Positions 1 through 8,481 of a DNA stretch of 30,750 bases are shown in pieces. Source of the DNA: Alterisphingorhabdus sp038748365 (lineage in GTDB: Bacteria > Pseudomonadota > Alphaproteobacteria > Sphingomonadales > Sphingomonadaceae); contig JBCDIZ010000020.1 in NCBI GenBank assembly GCA_038748365.1, positions 1-30,750 of the forward strand. The letters run 5' to 3'. The position numbers and the translations under genes are program-made. Each line of letters opens with the position of its first letter. The stretch's first letter is position 1. The notes beneath the pieces were generated by a model. The model ran no database searches. It was not told the DNA's origin and saw only the letters and a program-made list of their open reading frames with translations.

Positions 1-2763
1 GAGATTGACGGTCGCGTTTTCACGCGTGCCGTCGCCTTCAAGACCTCGGCGCGGTTTGACCCACGCACCGAATGCGGTATCGTTGTCCCCAAGGTTGTTC
101 CTGATCGCGTTGCGTTCATGGCCAAACTGGCAGCGAACTGGGCGCGGTTGCGACGTACATCTGAAGCAGAGCGCCGGATCGCTCTGGTCCTCGCCAACTA
201 CCCCAATCGCGACGGTCGGATAGGCAATGGTGTCGGTCTCGATACGCCAGCCAGTGCTGCGACCATCCTCACGGCGATGCGCGAGGCCGGGTATGATATT
301 GGAGCGGCACCGACAGATGGCAAAGCGCTGATTGGGCGCATTCTGGATGGCGTAACCAACGATCTGGATTCCCTCGATGGCGATGCAGAGACATTGTCGC
401 TGGACAGCTATCACAAGGCATTTAACCAGCTGCCATTGGCGGTTCGCTATGCGGTGTGCGGTCGCTGGGGCGAGCCCGAAGATGACCCCTATATACGCAA
501 TGGCGCTTTCCGCCTCGCACTCCACCGCTTCGGCAATGTCGCCATCGGTGTGCAACCGGCGCGCGGCTATAATGTCGATCCCAAGGAAAGCTATCACGAC
601 CCGGCTTTGGTGCCGCCGCATGCCTATCTTGCGTTCCATTTCTGGCTGGCTGAGGAATTTGGCGTGCAGGGGGTCATTCACACTGGCAAGCATGGCAATC
701 TCGAATGGCTTCCGGGCAAAGCGCTGGCGCTCTCGGAAACCTGCTTTCCCGAAATATGCGCAGGCCCAATCCCACAGCTCTATCCGTTCATCGTCAACGA
801 TCCCGGCGAAGGCACGCAGGCCAAGCGCCGTATCGGCGCGGTGATTGTCGATCACCTCACCCCGCCGCTGACCCGGGCGGAGAGCTATGGCCCTTTGAAG
901 CAGCTCGAAGCGCTGGTCGACGAATATTATCTGGCGGCCGGCATGGACCCGCGTCGGATCGACCGGCTGCGCAAAGAGATCATCAACGTAGCGCGTGGCC
1001 AGGGGCTGGATGTCGATGCTGGAATGGTCGGCGATGGCGAAGACGCGCTTGCCGCACTCGATAATTATCTGTGCGAGCTCAAGGAATTGCAAATCCGGGA
1101 CGGGCTGCACATTTTTGGCCATTCCCCGGAAAACGCACTGCGGCGCGACCTGCTGATCGCTCTCGCCCGGGTGCCACGCGGGTTTGATAAGCCAGAAGAA
1201 GGCTCGCTGCTCCGCGCCTTGGCCGACGACCTGGAGCTCGGGTTCGATCCCTTGGACTGTGTGATGGGCGATCAATGGGCGGGGCCAATACCAGACATAA
1301 TGGACCGCTTGACGACCGAACCGTGGCGCACCCATGGCGATACCGTTGAGCGGCTTGAACTGCTCGCCATCGCGCTCATGGACGAGAAACTTTCTCCGCC
1401 CGGTGAGAAGTCAACGGCGGTGCTTGCAGCCATTCGATCCTTGCTTGCGCCACGGGTTGATAATTGTGGTCCCTCGGAGTGCGCCGCCCTGCTGGACGGT
1501 CTTGATGGTCGCTTCGTTACTCCGGGCCCGTCCGGTGCCCCAACGCGCGGTCGCCCCGATGTCCTGCCCACCGGCCGCAATTTCTATTCTGTCGATACCC
1601 GCGCCGTGCCGACTGCTGTCGCTTGGGATCTGGGCGAACGTTCGGCGGCACTGCTGGTCGAGGACTATCTGCAACGCGAAGGCGAATATCCCAAAGCCAT
1701 GGCGATTTCGGCCTGGGGCACGGCGAATATGCGAACCGGTGGAGACGATATTGCGCAGGCGCTCGCGCTGATGGGTGTGCGGCCGCGTTGGGAATGGTCG
1801 TCAGGCCGGGTCGTCGGCTTCGAAGTGATTCCGCTTACGCAGCTTGGTCGTCCGCGAGTTGATGTGACGTTTCGCGTTTCGGGATTTTTCCGCGACGCTT
1901 TTCCCGAGCAGATCGAACTGGTCGATAAAGCGGCGCGGACCATTCAAGGGCTCGAAGAGGACGAGAGTGACAACCCGGCTGCTGCGCAGGTCCGGCACGA
2001 CAAAACCTCGCAAATCGAAGCCGGTATCGACCCCAAGCGCGCCGCTCAGCGCGCAGGTGCACGGGTGTTTGGCTCGAAACCCGGTGCCTATGGCGCGGGG
2101 TTGCAGGCGATGATCGATGAGCGGCTGTGGGAATCCCGCGAGGATTTGGCCGAAGCCTATCTGCAATGGGGTAGCTATACCTATGGCGGCGGTGCGGATG
2201 GCACGCGTGAACGTGACCTTTTTGCCGAACGTTTGGGATCAGTCGATGCCGTGGTGCAGAATCAGGACAATCGTGAACATGACCTGCTCGACAGCGATGA
2301 TTATTATCAGTTTGAGGGCGGGATTGCCGCCGCGGCCGAAGCGCTTTCAGGCCGGGCACCGATCAGCTATCACAATGATCATAGCCGCCCTGAGCGGCCA
2401 GTAGTGCGCACCTTATCTGACGAGATTGGCCGTATCGTCCGCGCTCGCATGACCAATCCCAAATGGATCGCCGGGGTGATGCGCCACGGCTATAAAGGCG
2501 CTTTCGAGATCGCCTCCTCGGTCGATTATCTGTTCGCTTTCGCGGCAACGACCGATGCCGTGAAAGATCACCATTTTGATGCGGTACATGCCGCTTTTAT
2601 TGAGGACGAACAGGTCCGCGCCTTCATGGCCGATGCGAACCCGGCAGCCTTGCGCGAAACCGCCGCAAGACTGGCCGAAGCGCTGGAGCGGGGGCTATGG
2701 CGACCAAAATCAAACAGCGCAGGACACTTACTCACCGACATAGCAGGAGGACAAAATGGCTGA
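1..2763 (+). CDS. cobN: Cobaltochelatase subunit CobN, 5'-truncated
   Basis: Large subunit of the aerobic ATP-dependent cobaltochelatase (CobN with CobS and CobT), which inserts cobalt into hydrogenobyrinic acid a,c-diamide in the cytoplasm. The frame is open from base 1, so the first internal ATG at 118 is not the start and about 920 C-terminal residues are present; whole CobN proteins are roughly 1,100-1,300 residues. Seen in the sequence: the family block HTGKHGNLEWLPGK near residue 227 of the fragment, an early VGLDTPAS segment typical of CobN/ChlH proteins, and a C-terminal stretch around NPKWIAGVMRHGYKGA, also typical of CobN/BchH. The 3' end overlaps cobO by 8 bases, which implies one operon and translational coupling. 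Any cobalamin riboswitch would lie upstream of the window. Confident assignment; BchH/ChlH is less likely because of the cobO neighbour. Confidence 0.95.
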   Translation, partial: EIDGRVFTRAVAFKTSARFDPRTECGIVVPKVVPDRVAFMAKLAANWARLRRTSEAERRIALVLANYPNRDGRIGNGVGLDTPASAATILTAMREAGYDIGAAPTDGKALIGRILDGVTNDLDSLDGDAETLSLDSYHKAFNQLPLAVRYAVCGRWGEPEDDPYIRNGAFRLALHRFGNVAIGVQPARGYNVDPKESYHDPALVPPHAYLAFHFWLAEEFGVQGVIHTGKHGNLEWLPGKALALSETCFPEICAGPIPQLYPFIVNDPGEGTQAKRRIGAVIVDHLTPPLTRAESYGPLKQLEALVDEYYLAAGMDPRRIDRLRKEIINVARGQGLDVDAGMVGDGEDALAALDNYLCELKELQIRDGLHIFGHSPENALRRDLLIALARVPRGFDKPEEGSLLRALADDLELGFDPLDCVMGDQWAGPIPDIMDRLTTEPWRTHGDTVERLELLAIALMDEKLSPPGEKSTAVLAAIRSLLAPRVDNCGPSECAALLDGLDGRFVTPGPSGAPTRGRPDVLPTGRNFYSVDTRAVPTAVAWDLGERSAALLVEDYLQREGEYPKAMAISAWGTANMRTGGDDIAQALALMGVRPRWEWSSGRVVGFEVIPLTQLGRPRVDVTFRVSGFFRDAFPEQIELVDKAARTIQGLEEDESDNPAAAQVRHDKTSQIEAGIDPKRAAQRAGARVFGSKPGAYGAGLQAMIDERLWESREDLAEAYLQWGSYTYGGGADGTRERDLFAERLGSVDAVVQNQDNREHDLLDSDDYYQFEGGIAAAAEALSGRAPISYHNDHSRPERPVVRTLSDEIGRIVRARMTNPKWIAGVMRHGYKGAFEIASSVDYLFAFAATTDAVKDHHFDAVHAAFIEDEQVRAFMADANPAALRETAARLAEALERGLWRPKSNSAGHLLTDIAGGQNG

Positions 2764-3361
2764 ACGGACCGATGAACAACACAATGCCAAGATGGCGAAG
2801 AAGAAGGTCGCGCATGATCGTATCGTTGCATCCAAGACCATCGAGAAAGGCTTGATCATTGTCCACACCGGCAAGGGCAAAGGCAAAACCAGCGCCGCGC
2901 TGGGTATGGTCGTCCGCGCGATCGGACATGGGATGAAGGTCGGCGTCGTCCAATTCGTCAAAGGCGCTATGGAAACCGGCGAAGCAGCGGTTTTCGAGCA
3001 ATTCGACAATATCGAATTCAAGCCCATGGGCGAAGGCTTCACCTGGGACACCCAAGACCGCGCCCGCGACATCGAAGTGGCGCGCACCGCTTGGAACGAG
3101 GTCAAACGCATGATCGCCGATCCCAGCTACGACATGATCCTTGCGGACGAACTCAATATCGTCCTGCGCTATGACTATCTGCCGCTAGATGAAGTGCTTG
3201 AAGCCTTAGCCACCAAGAGCGAGCAAACCCATATCATTGTAACAGGACGCAATGCGCCGGACGGGCTGACCGAAGTTGCGGATTTGGTCACCGAGATGAC
3301 GCTCGTAAAACATCCCTTCCGTGAACAGGGCGTCAAGGCGCAGCGTGGGGTCGAGTTTTGA
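2756..3361 (+). CDS. cobO: Cob(I)yrinic acid a,c-diamide adenosyltransferase
   Basis: CobO/BtuR/CobA-type corrinoid adenosyltransferase, which transfers the 5'-deoxyadenosyl group of ATP to the reduced cobalt of the corrinoid in the cytoplasm. The 201-residue length is normal for the family. Visible motifs: P-loop TGKGKGKTSA at residues 38-47, a Walker-B-like LADELNIVL, and a C-terminal TGRNAPDGLTEVADLVTEM block typical of CobO. The ATG lies inside the 3' end of cobN and is preceded by a strong ribosome binding site (AGGAGG, about 5 bases upstream), so the two are co-translated. The gene ends about 40 bases from the 3' end of the convergent receptor gene, and no strong intrinsic terminator is visible between them. 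Confidence 0.95.
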   Translation: MAERTDEQHNAKMAKKKVAHDRIVASKTIEKGLIIVHTGKGKGKTSAALGMVVRAIGHGMKVGVVQFVKGAMETGEAAVFEQFDNIEFKPMGEGFTWDTQDRARDIEVARTAWNEVKRMIADPSYDMILADELNIVLRYDYLPLDEVLEALATKSEQTHIIVTGRNAPDGLTEVADLVTEMTLVKHPFREQGVKAQRGVEF

Positions 3362-3372
3362 GCCTGCGCATT

Positions 3373-3406
3373 TAGTCCCTCCGGTTAAATAGTCCCTCCG
3401 GTTAAA
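3373..3406. repeat. Two tandem copies of a 17-bp unit at the receptor 1 stop codon
   Basis: The unit TAGTCCCTCCGGTTAAA occurs at 3373-3389 and again, identical and directly adjacent, at 3390-3406. The second copy contains the stop codon of receptor 1 (TAA on the minus strand, 3402-3404), so the stop-codon neighbourhood is duplicated just after the gene. It lies in the convergent gap between cobO and receptor 1. Confidence 0.9.
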
Positions 3407-5801
3407 ACCGCACCGTACCGCGCACACCCCAGGTGGCGGGGCGGCCGGGGACGACTGTTATCGGTACACCGCCACGGCGGTTAGTGAAATATTCCTCGTC
3501 AAAGACATTCTCGCCATAGACCACCAGTTCAAATGTCTCGGTGGCAATGCCAGCGCGGATATTGAACAGATCATAGCCTGGCTGGAATTCGATGGCGTTA
3601 TTGTCGTTGCGCCCTTCCTGATCGCTGCGATAGGTATATTCCACACGGAACAGGCCGCTCACATCATCGGTGATCGGCGGGCTATATTCGGCGACAGCGC
3701 TGAGATTCACCGCCGGGGCAAAGGGGAGATCATTTCCAGTAAGATCACCATCCGGGGAGTCGGCAAAATCGGTAAACTCTGAATCGAGCAGGCCGATATT
3801 GAAATCGAGAGTAACATGATCGATTGGCTGGGCGCGCATTTCCAGTTCAGCACCATAAATCCGCGCAGCAGCGCCATTTGTGGTGATGGTTTCGATGAAT
3901 AGTGGCGGCACGAAGAAGCTTGCCTGAATATCCTCATAATCAAGATAGAAGATGTTGGCTCGCGCCGTCAGCCGACCGTTGAAAAAGGACGCGTTGGCAC
4001 CAATTTCATAATTCCAGGCCGTTTCAGGATCATATTGCGAGGTCAGGTCATCGGTTGGGTCAAGATCAAAAAACTGGGTATCGATACCGCCGGGGCGATA
4101 ACCGCGTGATACCGTGGCATAGAACAGAAAATCGGGATTGGGTTGATATTGCAGCGTTATCTTGGGGGTAAAGGCGCTGTTGGAACCGGCAAACACATTA
4201 CCCTGACCAGAGATTAGCTGATAATCATCCCAACTATACCGCGCACCAATGGATAAGGTGAACTGATCGGAAAGCCGGTAATCACCATTGGCGAAGATCG
4301 CGATATTGTCGACATGACTGGTGCCGGTCTGGTTCAGCAGCTGCGGACCCGGATTATCCGGCACGCCCAAAAAGGCTATGGTGTCATTGGCATCATCAGT
4401 CCGGCCGTAATAGACCCCGACAAGCCATTGCAGCCGGTCCTCGGGCCGGTTCGATTGCAGGCGCAGTTCCTGCGATATATTTTCCTGGCTTATACCAAAT
4501 TCGGCAAAAGCCGGAAATGGTCCGGCCTGACCGGTCACATCAAAGGTTTCTATGGCCTCAAACTCATTATAGGCGGTCAGCGATATGACATCAAAGCCGG
4601 GGCCATTGGCCTCGATCCGGGCAGTGAACAAGTCGGTGACAACCTCATTTTCAACCTGAAACGGAAACGGGCCTTCAAACCGACCCGCGTTGAAATTGTC
4701 CTCGGGAACCGATTGCAGATTGCTATAGGTCACCTCATTGCGCATTGCCGACAGATCGATGGTGATGTCATCCGAAGGGGTAATCCGCGCGGCAATACGC
4801 CCGCCTGCAGCACCGCTCCCCAGCGTCTCGCTATTGGTGGTGTTGAGGATAAAGCCGTCACTATCGCGATAGAGACCCGATGCCTGAATCGCCAGACCTT
4901 CAAATACCGGTACATTGATATGGCCCTGCGCAAAATAGGTGTCGAACCGCTCGATCCCGGCGGTCACACGACCGGAAAATTCCTCATCATTGGGCTTGCG
5001 GGTAATCAGGTTGATCGCGCCGCCAATGGTGTTGCGGCCATAGAGCGTCCCCTGTGGACCGCGCAGCACTTCCACCCGCTCCAGATCGAGCAGGGCCAGA
5101 TCATTCTGTCGCAACCCGCCGGTCGGGTTGAGGATGATCTCATCCATATAAAGACCCACCGATGTGCCGGTGCCCGAGCCGATATTGCCCGAGCCGACGC
5201 CGCGGATCGTAAACAAGGTGCGCGCTGCGCCGCCATTATTCTGGAAGCTGACATTAGGTGTGCGCAGGGCATAATCTTCAAAAGTGACAAAGTTGGAGCG
5301 CAATATCTCCTCATCATCAAATACGCTGAGGCTGATGGGCACATCTTCCAGTCGCTCCTCGCGCTTCTGAGCGGTAACGACAATGGCGTCAGCAATAACG
5401 GTTGGTATATTGCGCTGCAAAGGCGCTTGTGTCTGCGTGGCTGTGGCCGCAGCAGAGGGTGCTGCTGCCTCGGTACGGACAATCACATAACCGCCATCAC
5501 GAGAACGCCTGGCAGTCAGGTCCGACCCAGCCAGCACTCGATCAATAGCCTGTTTCAGTGTCAGATTGCCGCTGACCTTAGGGGCGCGCTTGCCTTTTGT
5601 CAGCTTGCCCGGCGCAAAGATAGAGACACCATAGCGCCGCCCTAACTCTACCAGCGCTGCATCGAGACTCTGGGCCTCTATGGTAACTTGCTGGCGTGAT
5701 TGTGACTGGGCCATGACCGGCGCGGCGGTAATGGTCAGCGCTCCGGCAGAAGCAGCGCAGAAAAATGTGCGCACCAGGCGCGCGCGAAATAATGGCATCA
5801 T
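3402..5801 (-). CDS. TonB-dependent receptor 1 with STN signalling domain (FecA-type)
   Basis: Outer-membrane, TonB-energised transporter of 799 residues, probably for a ferric siderophore (substrate not deducible). Order of parts: signal peptide (residues 1-31, ending PVMAQ), STN domain (about 37-108, QVTIEAQSLDAALVELGRRY onward), a TonB-box-like IVVTAQKREERLEDVP near 140-155, plug with LRGPQGTLYGRN followed by GGAINLITRKP, then the barrel ending in aromatic F (VRGTVRF). The STN domain marks a receptor that signals to FecR in the periplasm. The ATG at 5801 has GGGGAAG upstream. It lies directly downstream of sigma1-fecR1, its likely regulators, and carries the shared promoter/palindrome upstream. 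It belongs to a different subfamily from receptors 2-4: VTAQKREER instead of VTGTKQNQ, and it lacks their loop cysteine pair. Confidence 0.9.
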   Translation of the reverse strand: MMPLFRARLVRTFFCAASAGALTITAAPVMAQSQSRQQVTIEAQSLDAALVELGRRYGVSIFAPGKLTKGKRAPKVSGNLTLKQAIDRVLAGSDLTARRSRDGGYVIVRTEAAAPSAAATATQTQAPLQRNIPTVIADAIVVTAQKREERLEDVPISLSVFDDEEILRSNFVTFEDYALRTPNVSFQNNGGAARTLFTIRGVGSGNIGSGTGTSVGLYMDEIILNPTGGLRQNDLALLDLERVEVLRGPQGTLYGRNTIGGAINLITRKPNDEEFSGRVTAGIERFDTYFAQGHINVPVFEGLAIQASGLYRDSDGFILNTTNSETLGSGAAGGRIAARITPSDDITIDLSAMRNEVTYSNLQSVPEDNFNAGRFEGPFPFQVENEVVTDLFTARIEANGPGFDVISLTAYNEFEAIETFDVTGQAGPFPAFAEFGISQENISQELRLQSNRPEDRLQWLVGVYYGRTDDANDTIAFLGVPDNPGPQLLNQTGTSHVDNIAIFANGDYRLSDQFTLSIGARYSWDDYQLISGQGNVFAGSNSAFTPKITLQYQPNPDFLFYATVSRGYRPGGIDTQFFDLDPTDDLTSQYDPETAWNYEIGANASFFNGRLTARANIFYLDYEDIQASFFVPPLFIETITTNGAAARIYGAELEMRAQPIDHVTLDFNIGLLDSEFTDFADSPDGDLTGNDLPFAPAVNLSAVAEYSPPITDDVSGLFRVEYTYRSDQEGRNDNNAIEFQPGYDLFNIRAGIATETFELVVYGENVFDEEYFTNRRGGVPITVVPGRPATWGVRGTVRF

Positions 5802-5847
5802 GATAATATCTACTTCCCCGAGTAATTATGGCTGAGCGCCTATGGCT

Positions 5848-5866
5848 GCAACTGAAAGTCAGTCGC
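5848..5866 (-). promoter_or_regulatory. Fur-like palindrome upstream of receptor 1
   Basis: GCAACTGAAAGTCAGTCGC is an inverted repeat with 7 of 8 arm positions paired and a 3-base centre, about 47 bases upstream of the receptor 1 ATG. On the coding strand it is preceded by AAT, giving AATGCGACTGA, the same opening as at the other receptor genes. Read as a metalloregulator (Fur-like) operator by position and by its recurrence; binding is inferred. Confidence 0.55.
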
Positions 5867-5879
5867 ATTCACTCAGGGA

Positions 5880-5906
5880 GACCCATTTGGGGTAAGAAGT
5901 GTCACA
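5880..5906 (-). promoter_or_regulatory. Candidate ECF-type promoter of receptor 1
   Basis: Coding-strand 27-base block starting TGTGACAC and ending GGGTC. The same architecture (TGTG, 20 bases, GTC) precedes receptors 2, 3 and 4, and here GTC is followed after 10 bases by AATGC of the palindrome. I read TGTGNCA as -35 and GTC as -10, for the sigma factor encoded upstream. This is inferred from a four-way comparison within the window. Confidence 0.5.
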
Positions 5907-5968
5907 TGCAGGGCAAATTTTTTTGAATTCTTTATCCGGCCTGCTGTCTGACCGCGGCAGATGGTGGT

Positions 5969-6979
5969 TTATTCGGCCATGATAACCCGGTTTTCTCCGT
6001 CGCGCTCTATGCGCACCGGCAATTGGCTGTCGATAGTCGCCAGCATGGTCTCGACATTGGCAGCATCGAATATGCCCGATATCGTTATGTCTCTTGCGGC
6101 GCCACGGACCTCAACCGGGTTTTTGCTGTAACGATTAATATCGGCCGCCACTTCAGAGAGCGGGGTCTGCAGATAGATCAGTCTGCCGAGACGCCATGCA
6201 GCGAGCTCGGCAGGGAAAACTTCGGTGATTTCGCCAAAGCCCTGACGGTCAGCGCGAACTGCTTGCCCGGCGGCGAGTGACAGCAGATTTTGGCCGTTAT
6301 CTGGTCCGGGCTGCGCCAGTGCGACATCCACCGTACCTTCACCGACAGCGACAGAAAAGCTGTCCTCGCGCAATTGCACGTCAAAAGTGGTGCCAGTGAC
6401 CATGACCTTGCCGATATCGCTATCGACATAAAATGGCCGCGCTGCGTCAGCCTCTACCTCAAAATAGGCATTGCCGTTGACCAGCGTCACTCGCCTTTCA
6501 TCTTCGCCCATCACAAGCTGTATTTCAGAGGCTGCGCCCAAAGTGACGCGCGAGCCATCGGCCAGGGTAATGAGCTTTTTCTGCCCCAGAGCAGTAGCAA
6601 ATTGTTCGACCGTGTCTTGCGGCGGATTGACGAACTGCGCCGGAATACCGGAGAGGAAAGCCACGGCGATAAGCGCCGCCACAGTCGCTGCACCGGCAAA
6701 TACATTACCGCCAAGCCGGTCCCACAACCCCGCTATCATTTCGCCGATAGATGTGGTCGGTACTGGAGAATGCTCTTGTTGCATGCTCGCGGCCGATGGC
6801 AATGCCAGTTCTCCCAGCAGTCCCCAGCCAATCTCTGCCTTGGCAAATTCGGCGCTGTTGCGCTGGTCGGCAGCCATCCATTGCTGGAATTCATGCTCTT
6901 CTTTGTCGCTAAGGCCAGCATCGATCCTGGTGCGCCACAAATGTGCCTGCTGTTGAGGGTCAGAGGGATAATGCATCAT
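5969..6979 (-). CDS. FecR-type anti-sigma regulator 1
   Basis: Inner-membrane regulator that passes the signal from the STN domain of an outer-membrane receptor to a cytoplasmic ECF sigma factor. It has 336 residues. Seen: an N-terminal cytoplasmic segment with the family AHLWRTRIDAGLS and FQQWMAAD motifs (about 12-55), one membrane segment (about 93-112), a periplasmic FecR domain (about 125-220, with LADGSRVTLGAAS and VTGTTFDVQLRE), and a C-terminal small domain (about 262-335, QTPLSEVAADINRY) that probably docks the STN domain. The ATG overlaps the sigma1 stop as ATGA, so the pair is translationally coupled. Receptor 1, directly downstream, is its presumed partner. Confidence 0.9.
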   Translation of the reverse strand: MMHYPSDPQQQAHLWRTRIDAGLSDKEEHEFQQWMAADQRNSAEFAKAEIGWGLLGELALPSAASMQQEHSPVPTTSIGEMIAGLWDRLGGNVFAGAATVAALIAVAFLSGIPAQFVNPPQDTVEQFATALGQKKLITLADGSRVTLGAASEIQLVMGEDERRVTLVNGNAYFEVEADAARPFYVDSDIGKVMVTGTTFDVQLREDSFSVAVGEGTVDVALAQPGPDNGQNLLSLAAGQAVRADRQGFGEITEVFPAELAAWRLGRLIYLQTPLSEVAADINRYSKNPVEVRGAARDITISGIFDAANVETMLATIDSQLPVRIERDGENRVIMAE

Positions 6980-7584
6980 GTCGTCTGATCTCCCATAGCC
7001 GCCTCGGCGAGTGCGTTGGTGAGAATTTGTGTGGCAATGGCAATATGCCGCACTGCCGATGAGCGGCTGACACCACAGCGTGCGCCCGCTTGTTGCGGAG
7101 TCAGCCCGTCAACACGGTTGAGCAGGAAGATTGTCCTTCGCCGCTCGGGCATTTCGGCCAGTTTTGCGGAGACTATATCAAGGCTTTGCCGGCTTTCGAG
7201 GACACGCTCGGGGTCAAGCTCGTTCAAGACACCATTATTTGCCTCTGCATCCTCATGCGCAACATGCTGTGTCCGTGCGGTCAGCTTGCGCCGCTCCTTG
7301 AACATCAGGTTACAGGCAATGATCCAGGCAAAATTCTCCTGCTGACGCACATCATCAAGACGGCCGCGCTCTGCCAGTTTCAGAAATACCTGCTGGGCAA
7401 TATCACCGGGATCGGGAGGGCCCGGACCGAATTTCCGGCGAAGATTGGTCAGCAAACGGGTAAAGTAGCGATTGTAGAGCGCTTCGATACTGCGGCTATG
7501 GGTGTCTGCCTGCGCCGGCTGATCGGCGATGGTATCCTGCTCACCCTGATCATAAGGCGCTTCAGAGAATTCGTCCAAACCCAT
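6976..7584 (-). CDS. ECF sigma factor 1 (FecI-type)
   Basis: Sigma-70 family ECF factor, expected to transcribe receptor 1 when released by FecR1. Region 2 is seen in YNRYFTRLLTNLRRKFGPGP and on through DIAQQVFLKLAERGRL; region 4 in MPERRRTIFLLNRVDGLTPQ followed by the helix-turn-helix AGARCGVSRSSAVRHIA. The frame stays open to a TTG at 7623, but the ATG at 7584 (MGLDEFSE, 202 residues) has GGGAAAG five or so bases upstream and is preferred. The fur stop codon lies about 44 bases upstream, so fur, sigma1 and fecR1 are probably co-transcribed, unlike the other three sigma genes here. Confidence 0.88.
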   Translation of the reverse strand: MGLDEFSEAPYDQGEQDTIADQPAQADTHSRSIEALYNRYFTRLLTNLRRKFGPGPPDPGDIAQQVFLKLAERGRLDDVRQQENFAWIIACNLMFKERRKLTARTQHVAHEDAEANNGVLNELDPERVLESRQSLDIVSAKLAEMPERRRTIFLLNRVDGLTPQQAGARCGVSRSSAVRHIAIATQILTNALAEAAMGDQTT

Positions 7585-7628
7585 AGCTTTCCCGCAATAA
7601 GAGCCGGAAAGCGGGAGAGTCAAACCAT

Positions 7629-8096
7629 TCAGCGCGGTGATACCCGATAAAAGGTATTTCTATCCTGAGTCTGCTCTTCGCCATGCTTTACCGCATGGAT
7701 ATGAACAACGCGATCCTGCAGAGTATAGCCATGCTCAGTTGCGATCTTTTCCAGCAAAGCATCGAGCTCAGCATTGCAGAATTCTATCACCTCACCACTG
7801 GCAGCGTCGATCAGATGGTCGTGCTGATCATCCGGCACCACCTCAAAGCGCGCCTTGCCATCGCCGAAATCATGCTGATCGACTAGACCGGCCTTTTTGA
7901 ACAGGGTGACGGCGCGATAGACGGTGGCGAGGGACAGACCAGGCTCAACCTTGCGGGCGCGGGCAAGTATCTCTTCAGCGGTAGGATGGTCGCGTGAGCG
8001 CGAGAGGATATCAGCAACCACCTCTCGATGATGCGTGCGCCGCACTCCGCGCCGCGTCGCCAGCCTGTCGAGATCGTCCTCGGTTATCTGCGCCAT
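7629..8096 (-). CDS. fur: Fur family iron-responsive transcriptional repressor
   Basis: Cytoplasmic metal-dependent repressor of 155 residues, normal for Fur. The N-terminal winged helix includes RTHHREVVADIL and the recognition segment GLSLATVYRAVTLFKKAGLV (about 53-72); the dimerisation/metal half has QHDHLIDAASGEVIEFCN (91-108) and VVHIHAVKHGEE. The classical structural-zinc CxxC is absent, with Asp at the usual HDHLIC cysteine, as I recall being usual in alphaproteobacterial Fur. The ATG has AGAGGAG just upstream. It sits between receptor 2 and sigma1, and Fur-like palindromes precede several genes of the window, so it plausibly governs the whole island. Mur (manganese) cannot be excluded from sequence alone. 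Confidence 0.88.
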   Translation of the reverse strand: MAQITEDDLDRLATRRGVRRTHHREVVADILSRSRDHPTAEEILARARKVEPGLSLATVYRAVTLFKKAGLVDQHDFGDGKARFEVVPDDQHDHLIDAASGEVIEFCNAELDALLEKIATEHGYTLQDRVVHIHAVKHGEEQTQDRNTFYRVSPR

Positions 8097-8481
8097 ACTC
8101 CTCTATCCTCAGCTATTGGATCTGTTGTCACGGGTCGGCCCTGCCTCGTGCTTATACTGTTGATTATGTCTGTTATTGCGGGGCCAATGAGAGCACATAA
8201 ATATGCTCCTACTATTAAGACCCCTGAGCAGCCGAATTTGACACCCTTTTGCACGGAATTATTTGTAACAGACTGTATGACCCACGGTGCATTGCGCCAG
8301 CGGAAACAAAGTGATCAGAATTTTGAAGCACAGTTTGCAGATCGATTCTGCTTGCTATCGATGAACGATAGGCCCGCTTATCTCTGCTAATTAGATGCCT
8401 GAACCTGCTCAGCAAGCTGCACATATTTACATCATGTAGAGGGCTTTAATAGCGCACTATATGCCCCATCTCCTTTGCGCT
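8097..8481. other. Intergenic region between receptor 2 and fur (385 bases)
   Basis: This stretch is AT-rich and holds no convincing gene; the open frames crossing it have no family features or ribosome binding site. It must carry the fur promoter (minus strand) unless fur is read through from receptor 2. I see a 6-bp inverted repeat CTATCG/CGATAG at 8355-8371 and a 5-bp one, GAGCA/TGCTC, near 8190-8207, neither followed by a T-tract. No clear -35/-10 pair stands out. Confidence 0.5.

Noticed and set aside
1..118. CobN starting at the ATG at 118
   Set aside because: The same frame is open and CobN-like from base 1, so the gene is cut by the window edge.
3362..3420. Intrinsic terminator between cobO and receptor 1
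   Set aside because: Only a short CGGTT-AA-AACCG inverted repeat and the tandem duplication are present; stem length and T-tract are inadequate.
4314..5645. 443-codon plus-strand open frame opposite receptor 1
   Set aside because: It is antisense to a clear STN receptor, has no family motifs, and its length reflects the codon bias of the opposite strand.
3362..5801. Receptor 1 as a cobalamin (BtuB-like) receptor because of nearby cobN-cobO
   Set aside because: It is convergent with cobO, about 200 residues longer than BtuB, has an STN domain, and sits behind its own sigma-fecR pair; no cobalamin riboswitch was seen upstream of it.
8028..8390. Possible small gene running from fur into the 385-base gap
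   Set aside because: No Shine-Dalgarno, no recognisable protein features, and it overlaps fur antisense for part of its length.
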